Below, piece by piece: positions 10,745 through 19,275 of a DNA stretch of 48,921 nucleotides. Made by a program: the position numbers and the translations under genes. The first letter of the stretch is position 1. Each line of letters opens with the position of its first letter. Source of the stretch: Synechococcus sp. AG-670-F04 (lineage in GTDB: Bacteria; Cyanobacteriota; Cyanobacteriia; PCC-6307; Cyanobiaceae); assembly GCA_003211515.1 (NCBI GenBank), contig QCSN01000012.1:1-48921 (forward strand), read 5' to 3'. The notes below the pieces were generated by a model. It was not told the origin of the DNA. It searched no databases and was given only the letters and a program-made list of their open reading frames with translations.

Positions 10745-11428
10745 ATGCCAAAGCCTGAAGTGACAGCACTGGCCCTGATCCCGGCCCGAGGGGGGTCGAA
10801 GGGAATCCCTGGCAAGAACCTGACGGAGGTGGGGGGGATTCCCTTGGTTGCACGCAGCATCCGGGCAGCGCTCAGCAGTGAGATGGTCTCTCGCGTCGTG
10901 GTGAGCACAGATGACACAGCCATCGCCTCTGTATCGAAAAATCATGGAGCAGAGGTGGTGATGCGCCCGGTTGCTATTGCGGGCGACACGGCCAGTTCGG
11001 AATCGGCTCTTCTGCACGCTCTGGAGAGTCTCGGATCCCAGGGGCCGTTGCCAGCGTTGCTGGCATTCCTCCAGTGCACATCTCCTTTCACAACGGGAGA
11101 ACAGCTCGACAGGGTTCTCAAAGCGCTCGAGGAGCCTGACTTCAACAGTGCCTTCGCCGTCTCTCCTTGGCATGGATTTCTCTGGAGAGAGGATGGTCTT
11201 GGCATCAATCATGACCCGAACCAACCCCGACAGCGACGCCAAGACCTTCAACCTGCTTACCTCGAAACGGGGGCGATCTACGCGATGCGGACGCAAGCCT
11301 TTTTGAGTTCTGGCAGTCGGTTCTGCTCACCGTGGCAACCGGTTGTGATCGAGAACAGTGGCCCGGAAATTGACACACCCTCCGATCTGGCTCTTTGCCA
11401 AAGCCTCGCCAGGATCAAGCCCAGCTAA
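10745..11428 (+). CDS. neuA: Acylneuraminate (nonulosonate) cytidylyltransferase
   Basis: The 227-residue protein activates a nonulosonic acid with CTP to give the CMP-sugar donor. The N-terminal signature ALIPARGGSKGIPGKNL (residues 9-25) is the NeuA nucleotide loop. The motifs VVVSTDD near 52 and FLQCTSPF near 102, and a late ETGAIYAM segment, fit the NeuA/LegF/PseF group better than the Kdo enzyme KdsB. The start is ATG 10745, preceded by AAGG six bases upstream. It begins a plus-strand run ending in neuB. Whether the sugar is N-acetylneuraminate, legionaminate or another relative cannot be told from this alone. Confidence 0.92.
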   Translation: MPKPEVTALALIPARGGSKGIPGKNLTEVGGIPLVARSIRAALSSEMVSRVVVSTDDTAIASVSKNHGAEVVMRPVAIAGDTASSESALLHALESLGSQGPLPALLAFLQCTSPFTTGEQLDRVLKALEEPDFNSAFAVSPWHGFLWREDGLGINHDPNQPRQRRQDLQPAYLETGAIYAMRTQAFLSSGSRFCSPWQPVVIENSGPEIDTPSDLALCQSLARIKPS

Positions 11429-11454
11429 CTTTGCAAGATTCCGAATCGCAACTG

Positions 11455-12762
11455 ATGGCGGCCGGTGACGAGAAACGCCTCGCTGGCCGAAAAGTTGCTG
11501 CAGTCGCCTGCTTTGACTCATTCGCCAAGATGGCGATGACATTGCTGTCGGCCTGCAGGCGTGAAGGCGCCGAAACCACTCTCCATTTGCTCGAGCTGTC
11601 CAACAGAGCTCTGTCTCGCCGACAACTTCTGGAGATACGAAGAATCGACAGGCGGGTCAAGATCGAGAAGGGCACTTGGGATCATTTCCGGCATCTTGTT
11701 GCCCCGATGGCGGAGTCCGTCGAGATCCTCGTTCTGGGATTGGATGGCCAGCGCAGCCGCGATGCATTGCTGCAGCTGAAAAGTGCTTGGTCCAAAAGGT
11801 CAAGCCGGCCTTTGCTTGTTAGCGCCTACCCGGGAATCCTGTTTCGCTTTGCGTTGGAGGGAATGCTCGATCGCTCAGGTGTGGACCTGCTCTGCCTCAA
11901 CAGCGATACCGACCTGCAGACCTACCAGGATGGATGCCAAGCCCTGGGGAAAAACAGTGGCAATGCCGTGGTGACAGGGCTGCCGATTCTCTGGCGCGTT
12001 GAACCCCGCCGCAAAAATCCGGACAAACCCTCGATCGTCTTCTTCGAGCAACCATCGATTCCAGTTCATCCCCTGCAGCGGCGCTTTATCTGCAGGCAAC
12101 TCAAAGAGTTAGCTCTGTTCAGGCCTGAGCATGCTGTGATCTTTAAACCACGTACATCCAGCATCGAAAGCACCCTTCATCGACGCCATGGGGAAATGGC
12201 AGGGGTGATTGGACAGATGTCTGAGAAAATTCCAAACTTGCAACTGAGTTTTAAACCAGCCACCCGTCTGCTCCGCAACTGTGGCTGTGCGATCACAGTG
12301 TCTTCGACGGCTGCCCTCGAAGCGATGGCGATGGGAGTGAGCACCCGGATCATTGGTGATCTTGGCGTGACGGAAACCCTGGGAAATCATTTTTTCGCTG
12401 GATCCGGAGCTGTTGCTGATTTTGAGGCGATTCGCCTTGACCCTTTCACTCGCAAACATCAACTCAACTGGCTGAAGAGCCATGGCATGGTCTCCGACGG
12501 ACAGGAACGCTTTATTCAGGCGCTCATTGAGCGCCTGAATAAAGCGATACCGGTCCTTCCAGAGCAAACCCATGGGCCCAGAAGCTGGGGAAGTGATGCC
12601 TGGCAGGGGTATGCCCTGCGACACGGTGGACGACGAATGTTGAGCAGCGCTGGAGCGCGTTCAAGCCAGCGCAAGCGACATCGCACCCGTAGTCTGCTGC
12701 GCAGAATTCGTGACGGGCTTGTGGGATTCAGCTGGTTCTCGAAAGTGCTCCGTGAGCGATGA
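11455..12762 (+). CDS. Putative glycosyltransferase, DUF6716 type (1 of 3)
   Basis: This protein has about 435 residues from ATG 11455; TTG 11395, inside neuA, is an alternative start. It appears to be a GT-B-like protein of the family I know as DUF6716. Landmarks are KVAAVACFDSFAKMAMTLL at the start, SAYPGILFRF near 125, a VIFKPRTSS segment near 230 and the donor-site-like ITVSSTAALEAMAMG near 280. The C-terminal 60 residues are Arg/Ser-rich and basic. It overlaps the next gene by four bases (ATGA). As CMP-nonulosonate is made next door, a nonulosonate transferase is a reasonable but untested idea. Confidence 0.7.
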   Translation: MAAGDEKRLAGRKVAAVACFDSFAKMAMTLLSACRREGAETTLHLLELSNRALSRRQLLEIRRIDRRVKIEKGTWDHFRHLVAPMAESVEILVLGLDGQRSRDALLQLKSAWSKRSSRPLLVSAYPGILFRFALEGMLDRSGVDLLCLNSDTDLQTYQDGCQALGKNSGNAVVTGLPILWRVEPRRKNPDKPSIVFFEQPSIPVHPLQRRFICRQLKELALFRPEHAVIFKPRTSSIESTLHRRHGEMAGVIGQMSEKIPNLQLSFKPATRLLRNCGCAITVSSTAALEAMAMGVSTRIIGDLGVTETLGNHFFAGSGAVADFEAIRLDPFTRKHQLNWLKSHGMVSDGQERFIQALIERLNKAIPVLPEQTHGPRSWGSDAWQGYALRHGGRRMLSSAGARSSQRKRHRTRSLLRRIRDGLVGFSWFSKVLRER

Positions 12763-13844
12763 CGATCGTTCTGATCAGTGGGTCAGCATCAGGAACCTTC
12801 GCGTGCCGCATGCTCGCCGATCGTCTTCGGCGAGCAGACCGTCATGCACTGGTGGTCTCCAAGCTGGAAAAAACGACTAACTCCCCCTTCCCAACAGCCT
12901 TGATTGAGGCGGATTTACGCCTATCACCAAACGAATTTCTGAACTCTCCGCTACTTGAGAAGATAACAGCACTTGGGGTCTTCTTAGATGGGAATAAGTT
13001 TGATGATTTTGTTATCTCTTATCGCAGAATCTGCCGTGAATCCAATTTAGAAGAAGTACCCATTTTTAGTGGTCCGCTTTACCCATTAGTTGGCGATGCT
13101 CTGATTCATGATTTGGCAGCACGCCAACGGGCAGACGTTTTACTTGTGCATGGTCAACGTCAGTTGGATGAAGTTGCTGCGATGACATTCAACTGGAGCG
13201 ATGTGTTCCCCACTGTTATTGCTGCAGGGCTCTGGTTTATGCCTGAGCGACCGGGCATCGGCCAATTAAGCGGACATGGGTTACTCGAAACCACGAAGAG
13301 CACGAATACTCTGCTAATGGTCGCACAAAGTGATGTACCAAATACGAAAAGATTGAGGCTTGATCTTTTTCAACGCCTGTGGTCGATATCGACTTCCGCT
13401 AGCCCAGAAGACTGGAAAGTGATCATTGCCATGGATCATCAACGCGAAACTCCGACAACTTGGACCACAGACGAACGCATCCAAAAAGGCGATAAACCTG
13501 CAAATTTATTCTTTACTTCACAGGAGCGACTCCTGAGTCATATCGCGGAATGTGATGTCTGTGTCACCGTCAGTTCTCCCTGGATTCTCACCGCAATGGC
13601 GTGGGGGAAACGCGTCATGCTCATTGGGGATTACGGAATCAAAGGGCCTCTGAGAACAACGCCATTTCTTGGCTCAGGAGCGATGCATAATCTGGAGAAT
13701 TTCTCTCGATTCAGTAACTTCAACAAATTAACACGGATCAATCAGCATTGGCTTAACAGCATGGGCTGGGCTGTTTTTGATGGGCCAACACGATTAATCA
13801 AAGCGCTGGAAAGTCATCAGCCTGCAAATCTCATCAAACCATGA
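12759..13844 (+). CDS. Putative glycosyltransferase, DUF6716-like (2 of 3)
   Basis: A 361-residue relative of the preceding protein. It shares the VSSPWILTAMAWGKRVMLIGDYG block (about residue 270, compare VSSTAALEAMAMG) and a similar C-terminal HNLENF and NWLNSMG pattern. Base composition turns AT-rich about 110 bases after the start, suggesting mosaic origin. It is joined to its neighbours by four-base ATGA overlaps on both sides, so the three are translated together. The function is inferred only from fold-like motifs and context. Confidence 0.65.
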   Translation: MTIVLISGSASGTFACRMLADRLRRADRHALVVSKLEKTTNSPFPTALIEADLRLSPNEFLNSPLLEKITALGVFLDGNKFDDFVISYRRICRESNLEEVPIFSGPLYPLVGDALIHDLAARQRADVLLVHGQRQLDEVAAMTFNWSDVFPTVIAAGLWFMPERPGIGQLSGHGLLETTKSTNTLLMVAQSDVPNTKRLRLDLFQRLWSISTSASPEDWKVIIAMDHQRETPTTWTTDERIQKGDKPANLFFTSQERLLSHIAECDVCVTVSSPWILTAMAWGKRVMLIGDYGIKGPLRTTPFLGSGAMHNLENFSRFSNFNKLTRINQHWLNSMGWAVFDGPTRLIKALESHQPANLIKP

Positions 13845-15151
13845 AACTTCTCCTTATCGGTGACAGTGACAGCCAAATTCTTGCTTGCGAAGCATTATGT
13901 CGATTCGGCGACAACAGGATCCTGGATATCACGATTAATGCAGTGCCGCGGGAGGGTACACCCCCAATAATTCTGCAAAGGGCAGCAGCGCTCGGAAGAT
14001 TGTGGCAATTTAATCTTGCACAGATTTATACACACCCAGAGTTATCGACATTTGACGCTGTAGGGGTCTATTTGACTGGTAGTAAAATTGCAGAAATGAA
14101 AAGTGCCTTGGAACTTATCTTAGATCCACAGAATCGGCCGTTGTTATTTTGTGGATTCAATGGTGTTGTTCTCGAAAAATTCATCGAGGGAGTGACCTGG
14201 AGGCTCGGTTACGACGTGGTCTGTTTGAGTGGACCTCGTGACTTGGAAGCCCTAAGACGGATTACAGCGAAGACTCCGTTTGAAAAACAGAATGTTGCTT
14301 TAGTAGGCCTACAAAGAAATAACCTAGATGCAAATACTCCTTATTGCGACCGACGAAAGTGTTTGGTTTTTAGTGAACAAGTTGTGATGCCGAGAAAAGA
14401 AACTGATCGCGCAAGAATGTTGAAAATCTTAGCTGATCTTGCAAGACGTTCCCCTGATTGGCAAATTCTGGTCAAACCAAGAATTGCCCCAGATGAAAGA
14501 ACATTCCATAATTTTAGTTATCACATACAGGACACTTTCTATGGATCTATTGGTCGAATTCCAGACAATATGCTCTTGGATTACCGCCCGCTTCAAGACC
14601 TATTGCGTCAGGCAAGAATGATGGGAACTGTTTCCTCCACGGCCTTCTTTGACGCACTTGACTTTGGGTGTCGCCCCATTGTGATGGCTGACTTCGGCAT
14701 CAATCCCAAGAATGGCAGCCACGTGTTTGCTGGTTCAGGGGTATGGCTCCAGCTTGACAAGATGGAGAGTCTTGACCAACTCGAGGCGGAACGATGGGAG
14801 CCCGATCCAAACTGGCTGAACTGGATGGGATACGAGAAGACGTATCAGCCCGACAACCTGATCACTGCTCTGGAGCGTGCGAAGGACAACAGGGTCAATC
14901 ACACGGTGATGGGGGCTGAGGTCCCTGCTGGATACCTCACCAACTCAGGCTTGAGCTTTATGCAGCTCAGACTCAACGCCGAAAATGCGATCGCCGCAGG
15001 GAAACTGAACGACGCTGCCAGCTTCCTTAAAATTGCTTGCCAGATGCGACCAACCCACCGCAATGTCGCTCGAAGGCTTGCTGCGGTGAGCTGCAGGAAC
15101 AGGATCTTGAGAAACGTCCTGCTGATCGTCTCCAGGAGGAGGATACGGTAA
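13841..15151 (+). CDS. Putative glycosyltransferase, DUF6716-like (3 of 3), with helical tail
   Basis: A 436-residue third paralogue. It has a KLLLIGDSDSQILACEAL start, ILVKPRIAPDERTFHNF near 207, GTVSSTAFFDALDFG near 265 and GSHVFAGSGVWLQL near 290. Its last 80 residues add a TPR-like helical tail (NAENAIAAGKLNDAASFLK, ACQMRPTHRNVARRL) that the other two lack. The middle is AT-rich, while the last 500 bases return to backbone-like GC. The gap to the next gene is 40 bases. The substrate is unknown. Confidence 0.65.
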   Translation: MKLLLIGDSDSQILACEALCRFGDNRILDITINAVPREGTPPIILQRAAALGRLWQFNLAQIYTHPELSTFDAVGVYLTGSKIAEMKSALELILDPQNRPLLFCGFNGVVLEKFIEGVTWRLGYDVVCLSGPRDLEALRRITAKTPFEKQNVALVGLQRNNLDANTPYCDRRKCLVFSEQVVMPRKETDRARMLKILADLARRSPDWQILVKPRIAPDERTFHNFSYHIQDTFYGSIGRIPDNMLLDYRPLQDLLRQARMMGTVSSTAFFDALDFGCRPIVMADFGINPKNGSHVFAGSGVWLQLDKMESLDQLEAERWEPDPNWLNWMGYEKTYQPDNLITALERAKDNRVNHTVMGAEVPAGYLTNSGLSFMQLRLNAENAIAAGKLNDAASFLKIACQMRPTHRNVARRLAAVSCRNRILRNVLLIVSRRRIR

Positions 15152-15191
15152 TGTCGCAGGGCTAACCAATAGAAGTGCCAGCAGGCGAGTT

Positions 15192-17498
15192 GTGAAGGGA
15201 ATTCAGATCGAAAGAAACTTCACTCAGTTCGTCGTGTTCGCTGAGGACAGCATCCTCTCGGCCCTCAGCAAGATCACTGCAAACCAGTCTCGCCTGATTT
15301 TTGTGGTCTCAGAGGGGGGGATTCTTCAAGGCGTGCTGACTGATGGTGATTTCAGGCGTTGGATTGCGGACTGTGGTGATATTGATCTGAACAAGCCTGT
15401 AACTGCTGCCATGAATCCCGAGTGCCGAAGCGCTCTGGAGGGAACACCAGCTGCTGATCTTGCTGCGTCGCTGACATCAAGAATTATCGCCTTACCGCTG
15501 CTTGACAGCCATGGCCGGATCGTTGCGGTAGCACTGCCAGCGACGGATGGCTTACAACTCGGGAATCGAAGAATCGGAGATGGTGAACCTAGTTTTGTGA
15601 TTGCAGAGATTGGCAATAACCACAACGGGGACATTGATATCGCATTGAAACTGATTGACGCCGCCCATGCGGCCGGTGCTGATTGTGCAAAGTTTCAGAT
15701 GCGAGATATGAGCAAGCTCTACAGCAATGCAGGAGACAGCAACGATATGGCTTCCGATCTAGGGACCCAATACACCCTCGATCTTTTAGAACGATTTCAG
15801 CTAACAGACGACGAATTATTCCGTTGTTTTGATTACTCGGCAGAGAAGGGATTGGTTCCCCTTTGTACTCCTTGGGACGAAGCGAGTTTAGAAAAACTGA
15901 ACCGTTGGGGGATGGAAGGGTTCAAGGTTGCTTCGGCAGATTTTACAAATCATGCCTTAATCAGCCAACTCGCTGCCACTGGAAAACCGTTGATTTGCTC
16001 GACGGGTATGGCAAGTGAGATGGAAATCAAAGCAGGGATTCGCCATCTACAAAGGGAAGGTGCCACGTATGTACTTCTGCACTGCAACTCGACCTATCCA
16101 ACACCATTCAAAGACGTGAATCTCCGTTATCTGGAGAGGTTGCGGGAACTGGCTGAGTCACCTGTGGGGTATTCGGGCCATGAACGGGGTATCGAAGTGC
16201 CTATTGCGGCGGCAGCTCTAGGGGCATCTGTGATCGAGAAACACATCACGCTTGATAAAGGGATGGAAGGCAATGACCACAAAGTGAGTCTTCTCCCTGA
16301 TGAATTTGCACAAATGATGCAAGGTATTCGTCGAGTTGAAGAATCTATGGGGCAAGGAGGTGAGAGAAGCATCAGTCAGGGCGAAATGATGAATCGTGAA
16401 GTGTTGGCCAAAAGTTTGGTAGCGGCCTGCGACATCCCCGTTGGAACTGAAATCAGTGAAGCAATGATTCGCATTCAAAGTCCGGGTCAAGGGCTGCAAC
16501 CAAATCGCCTGCCTGAGCTGATTGGACGACGGTTGCCGATCGCGAAGCTCCAAGGCGATGTGTTTTTCCCATCAGATCTCCAAACTGAAGCGGCAAAGCC
16601 AAGACATTATGAGTTCAAGCAACCGTTTGGATTACCAGTTCGATATCATGATATTAAAGTTTTTTCAGAAGTTAGTAATTTAGATCTTGTAGAAATTCAC
16701 CTCAGCTACAAGGATTTAGAAGTTAATCTTGACGACGTATTGCAGAAGCATCAAGAGATAGGCCTTGTTATACATGCACCAGAGTTGTTTGCAGGAGATC
16801 ATACCCTAGACTTGTGCACTGAAGATAGAACGTATCGCGAACACTCAATTAATGAACTACAGCGCGTCATTGATATTTCCAAAGACTTGCGTGGTAGGTT
16901 TAATTGCCAAGAACCTGTATTGTTAGTTACAAATGTGGGCGGGTTTTCAGAGCACAGACATCTTGATAGAAAAGAAAGAACTCCATTAAAGGAAAGGTTG
17001 ATTGAAAGTCTTGCTAAGTTAAATAATTCAGGAGAAGTAGAAATTATCCCTCAAACAATGCCACCGTTCCCATGGCATTTTGGTGGCCAGCGTTTCCATA
17101 ATCTTTTTGTAGACAGTGAATTTATTTCAGACTTTTGTAGAGAGCAGAATATGCGCGTCTGTTTAGATGTTTCTCATTCAAAGCTTGCTTGCAACCACCA
17201 ACACTACGCATTCAGGGAGTTCCTCAATCAAATTCTTCCATATACAGCTCATCTGCATCTTGCTGATGCAAAAGATGTAGATGGTGAAGGCTTGCAAATT
17301 AATGAAGGAGATATTGATTGGGTTCAATTGTTCGAGCTAATCAATATACATTGCACAAAAGCCTCATTCATTCCTGAAATATGGCAAGGGCATAAGAATG
17401 GGGGTGAAGGCGCATGGCTCGCATTAGAACGGCTAGAAGCAAGTGCAAAACCAAGTCAATCAAAACCGACCATTACAAGTCAAAGACAGGCAGCATGA
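15192..17498 (+). CDS. neuB: NeuB-type nonulosonate synthase with CBS, SAF and TIM-barrel epimerase-like domains
   Basis: This 768-residue protein (GTG start) would condense a hexosamine-derived aldose with phosphoenolpyruvate to make a nonulosonic acid. In order: a CBS pair (about 10-120); the NeuB barrel (about 135-380) with FVIAEIGNNHNGD near 135, an LLHCNSTYPTP block near 297 and GASVIEKHITLDKGMEGNDH near 344; an SAF antifreeze-like domain (about 395-455); and a xylose-isomerase-like barrel (about 480-745) with HLHLADAKDVDGEG and FIPEIWQG. Family members are usually about 350 residues. The DNA becomes clearly AT-rich at about 16610, at the SAF/barrel boundary. The extra barrel may supply a sugar epimerase or isomerase step. 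Confidence 0.88.
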   Translation: MKGIQIERNFTQFVVFAEDSILSALSKITANQSRLIFVVSEGGILQGVLTDGDFRRWIADCGDIDLNKPVTAAMNPECRSALEGTPAADLAASLTSRIIALPLLDSHGRIVAVALPATDGLQLGNRRIGDGEPSFVIAEIGNNHNGDIDIALKLIDAAHAAGADCAKFQMRDMSKLYSNAGDSNDMASDLGTQYTLDLLERFQLTDDELFRCFDYSAEKGLVPLCTPWDEASLEKLNRWGMEGFKVASADFTNHALISQLAATGKPLICSTGMASEMEIKAGIRHLQREGATYVLLHCNSTYPTPFKDVNLRYLERLRELAESPVGYSGHERGIEVPIAAAALGASVIEKHITLDKGMEGNDHKVSLLPDEFAQMMQGIRRVEESMGQGGERSISQGEMMNREVLAKSLVAACDIPVGTEISEAMIRIQSPGQGLQPNRLPELIGRRLPIAKLQGDVFFPSDLQTEAAKPRHYEFKQPFGLPVRYHDIKVFSEVSNLDLVEIHLSYKDLEVNLDDVLQKHQEIGLVIHAPELFAGDHTLDLCTEDRTYREHSINELQRVIDISKDLRGRFNCQEPVLLVTNVGGFSEHRHLDRKERTPLKERLIESLAKLNNSGEVEIIPQTMPPFPWHFGGQRFHNLFVDSEFISDFCREQNMRVCLDVSHSKLACNHQHYAFREFLNQILPYTAHLHLADAKDVDGEGLQINEGDIDWVQLFELINIHCTKASFIPEIWQGHKNGGEGAWLALERLEASAKPSQSKPTITSQRQAA

Positions 17499-17599
17499 CA
17501 TCACCCATATCAATAAATCAAGAAAGAAGTTTGATGCAAAGCATGAGACATCAAAACGAAATTTTGAGTCAATACTTTAAAATAGATGAGGGCAAATAA
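17495..17599 (+). CDS. Micro-ORF of 34 residues coupled to neuB
   Basis: The ATG overlaps the neuB TGA in an ATGA junction. The frame ends at 17597-17599, two bases before the sulfotransferase ATG at 17602. The peptide (MTSPISINQERSLMQSMRHQ, then 14 more) has no membrane segment or known motif. It may be a real small protein, or a leader that carries ribosomes from neuB to the sulfotransferase. Confidence 0.35.
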   Translation: MTSPISINQERSLMQSMRHQNEILSQYFKIDEGK

Positions 17600-17601
17600 A
17601 G

Positions 17602-18375
17602 ATGACAAGAACACATCATTTCATTCACTTCAAAAAAATAAAGCTTCTATATGGCCGTGTTCCAAAAGTTGCCAATACATCGATTAAGCATGCTTTGTGT
17701 TCACTTTTGACAGAAAAGCCAACTCAAGGCATGAAAACAACATCCGACAAGTTTTGGCGTGATTTCACAAATAACGAAACTGAACTATTAAGCCCGCTTC
17801 AGGCGAGAAAATTGCGTAAAACGCATTTTAGTTTTACATTTGTACGTAATCCATTCGACAGACTTGTCGCTGCTTATAACAACAAAGTAATTGAAATTGA
17901 AAATCCGCCAAGTCCAATGCAAAAAATGGGGATTCAACATGGAATAAGTTTTGAAGAATTTATTGATATCATTGCTAGCAATAAATCGGAAGATTTTGAC
18001 GTTCATATTATGCCACAGTCAGAAATATTATGCGCTGGCAATAAGCTTGTCCCTAAATTTGTGGGTCGTATGGAAGAAATAAATCTACACTGGGGTTATC
18101 TTAGAAAAAGAATGAACACCTACGATATTAAGGTACGCAAAACACTCCCACACAAAAACTCACGGAGGACTGAAAAGAAAAGTCTTCGTGAATATTTTTA
18201 TTCCAATAAAATTATCAATAAAGTAGTTAGCGCGTATGGAGATGATTTAAGAATATTTTATCCCGAAGTCTCCATTGACGATCTTATTGAGAATAAACCT
18301 TTGAATTCAATCCGGCCACAGCAAATACATCGATATTTAAAACAAGCTAAGTTTAATGAAATCGAAAAATCCTAA
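17602..18375 (+). CDS. Carbohydrate sulfotransferase (Sulfotransfer_2), copy 1
   Basis: This 257-residue protein resembles the PAPS-dependent sulfotransferases that modify glycans. The 5'-phosphosulfate loop is GRVPKVANTSIKHAL near residue 18 and the 3'-phosphate site is FVRNPFDRLVAAYNNK near 79. It lacks a transmembrane anchor, so it should be cytoplasmic and act on a lipid-linked or nucleotide-linked glycan before export. Composition is strongly AT-rich, unlike the GC-rich capsule genes upstream. It is contiguous with the next gene (stop 18375, ATG 18376) and is a paralogue of the protein at 19276. Confidence 0.85.
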   Translation: MTRTHHFIHFKKIKLLYGRVPKVANTSIKHALCSLLTEKPTQGMKTTSDKFWRDFTNNETELLSPLQARKLRKTHFSFTFVRNPFDRLVAAYNNKVIEIENPPSPMQKMGIQHGISFEEFIDIIASNKSEDFDVHIMPQSEILCAGNKLVPKFVGRMEEINLHWGYLRKRMNTYDIKVRKTLPHKNSRRTEKKSLREYFYSNKIINKVVSAYGDDLRIFYPEVSIDDLIENKPLNSIRPQQIHRYLKQAKFNEIEKS

Positions 18376-19218
18376 ATGGATATGCCTTTTTATATTCCAA
18401 CAAGGCTCGATAGATTAATCGATCAAAGCCTATCAGGGGAGCATGATCATTTGGCAAATCGTCATAAGGAGTATTTGCCAAATTTTATTGTCATCGGTGC
18501 TGCTAAATCAGCGACGACCAGTTTAGCTGCTATTTTGAGAAAGCATAGTCAAATACATTTTAGTAGCGCTAAAGAGCCAAAATTCTTTGGAAGAAATTAT
18601 GTAAGAGGATGGTCATGGTATGCAAGGTTTTTCGAAAGTGGCAAAAATATGCCACTGCGAGGAGAAGCGAGCACGATGTACACATCAGCGAATAGATGCT
18701 ATCGACACACACCACATCTGATTAAACATCATTTAGGCGACATAAAATTAATTTATTTGGTGCGGAATCCATTACACCGCCTGATCTCTCATTGGAGGCA
18801 CTACAAAGGGAGACATTCAGACTGCCCTGATTTAGACCAGATTTTGAAATCGCGCCTCCTTAAAAATCATATTTTAGGATCTTCATTGTATTTTCATCAG
18901 TTAAAGCGCTATCGAGATGTCTTCCCTAGCGAGATGATTTATTGTTTAACTTATGAGGAATTAACAAATAGTCCCAAAAAGACACTGTTGAATCTTTTTG
19001 AATTTTTAGAGATTAGGAAGGAAATCAGGAGGGTTTTACGACAGGGTAAGTTGCCAAAACGAAATATTGCCGGTTCGAAAGGAAGAGAATTAGTCGACAG
19101 ACCAACACTGAAACCTCATTTAAAGATGAAAATCTTGGAAATCATCAAACCTGATGCAGAACAGATGCTGAGCTACATGGGTTCCCCACTCGATACGTGG
19201 GACTTCGCCAATGATTAG
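18376..19218 (+). CDS. Sulfotransferase (Sulfotransfer_1 / heparan type)
   Basis: The 280-residue protein has the 5'-PAPS loop FIVIGAAKSATTSLAAIL near residue 38, an EPKFFGR segment near 65, a RGEASTMYTS segment near 95 and the 3'-PAPS site IYLVRNPLHRLISHWRHY near 125. This is the architecture of the heparan N/O-sulfotransferase-like family. It starts directly after the preceding gene's stop, so the two are probably cotranslated. I infer sulfation of the surface glycan; lipid or small-molecule acceptors are possible. Confidence 0.85.
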   Translation: MDMPFYIPTRLDRLIDQSLSGEHDHLANRHKEYLPNFIVIGAAKSATTSLAAILRKHSQIHFSSAKEPKFFGRNYVRGWSWYARFFESGKNMPLRGEASTMYTSANRCYRHTPHLIKHHLGDIKLIYLVRNPLHRLISHWRHYKGRHSDCPDLDQILKSRLLKNHILGSSLYFHQLKRYRDVFPSEMIYCLTYEELTNSPKKTLLNLFEFLEIRKEIRRVLRQGKLPKRNIAGSKGRELVDRPTLKPHLKMKILEIIKPDAEQMLSYMGSPLDTWDFAND

Positions 19219-19275
19219 CAACTCACCGATCTATAATGCGCATCGAAGTGCTAGTTAAGGAGACACATCTGAATC

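Noticed and set aside
10745-11428. KdsB (CMP-Kdo synthetase) instead of NeuA
   Set aside because: The PARGGSKGIPGKN loop and the rest of the motif order fit the NeuA group; KdsB has a different start pattern (IPARY-S-R-PGKPL).
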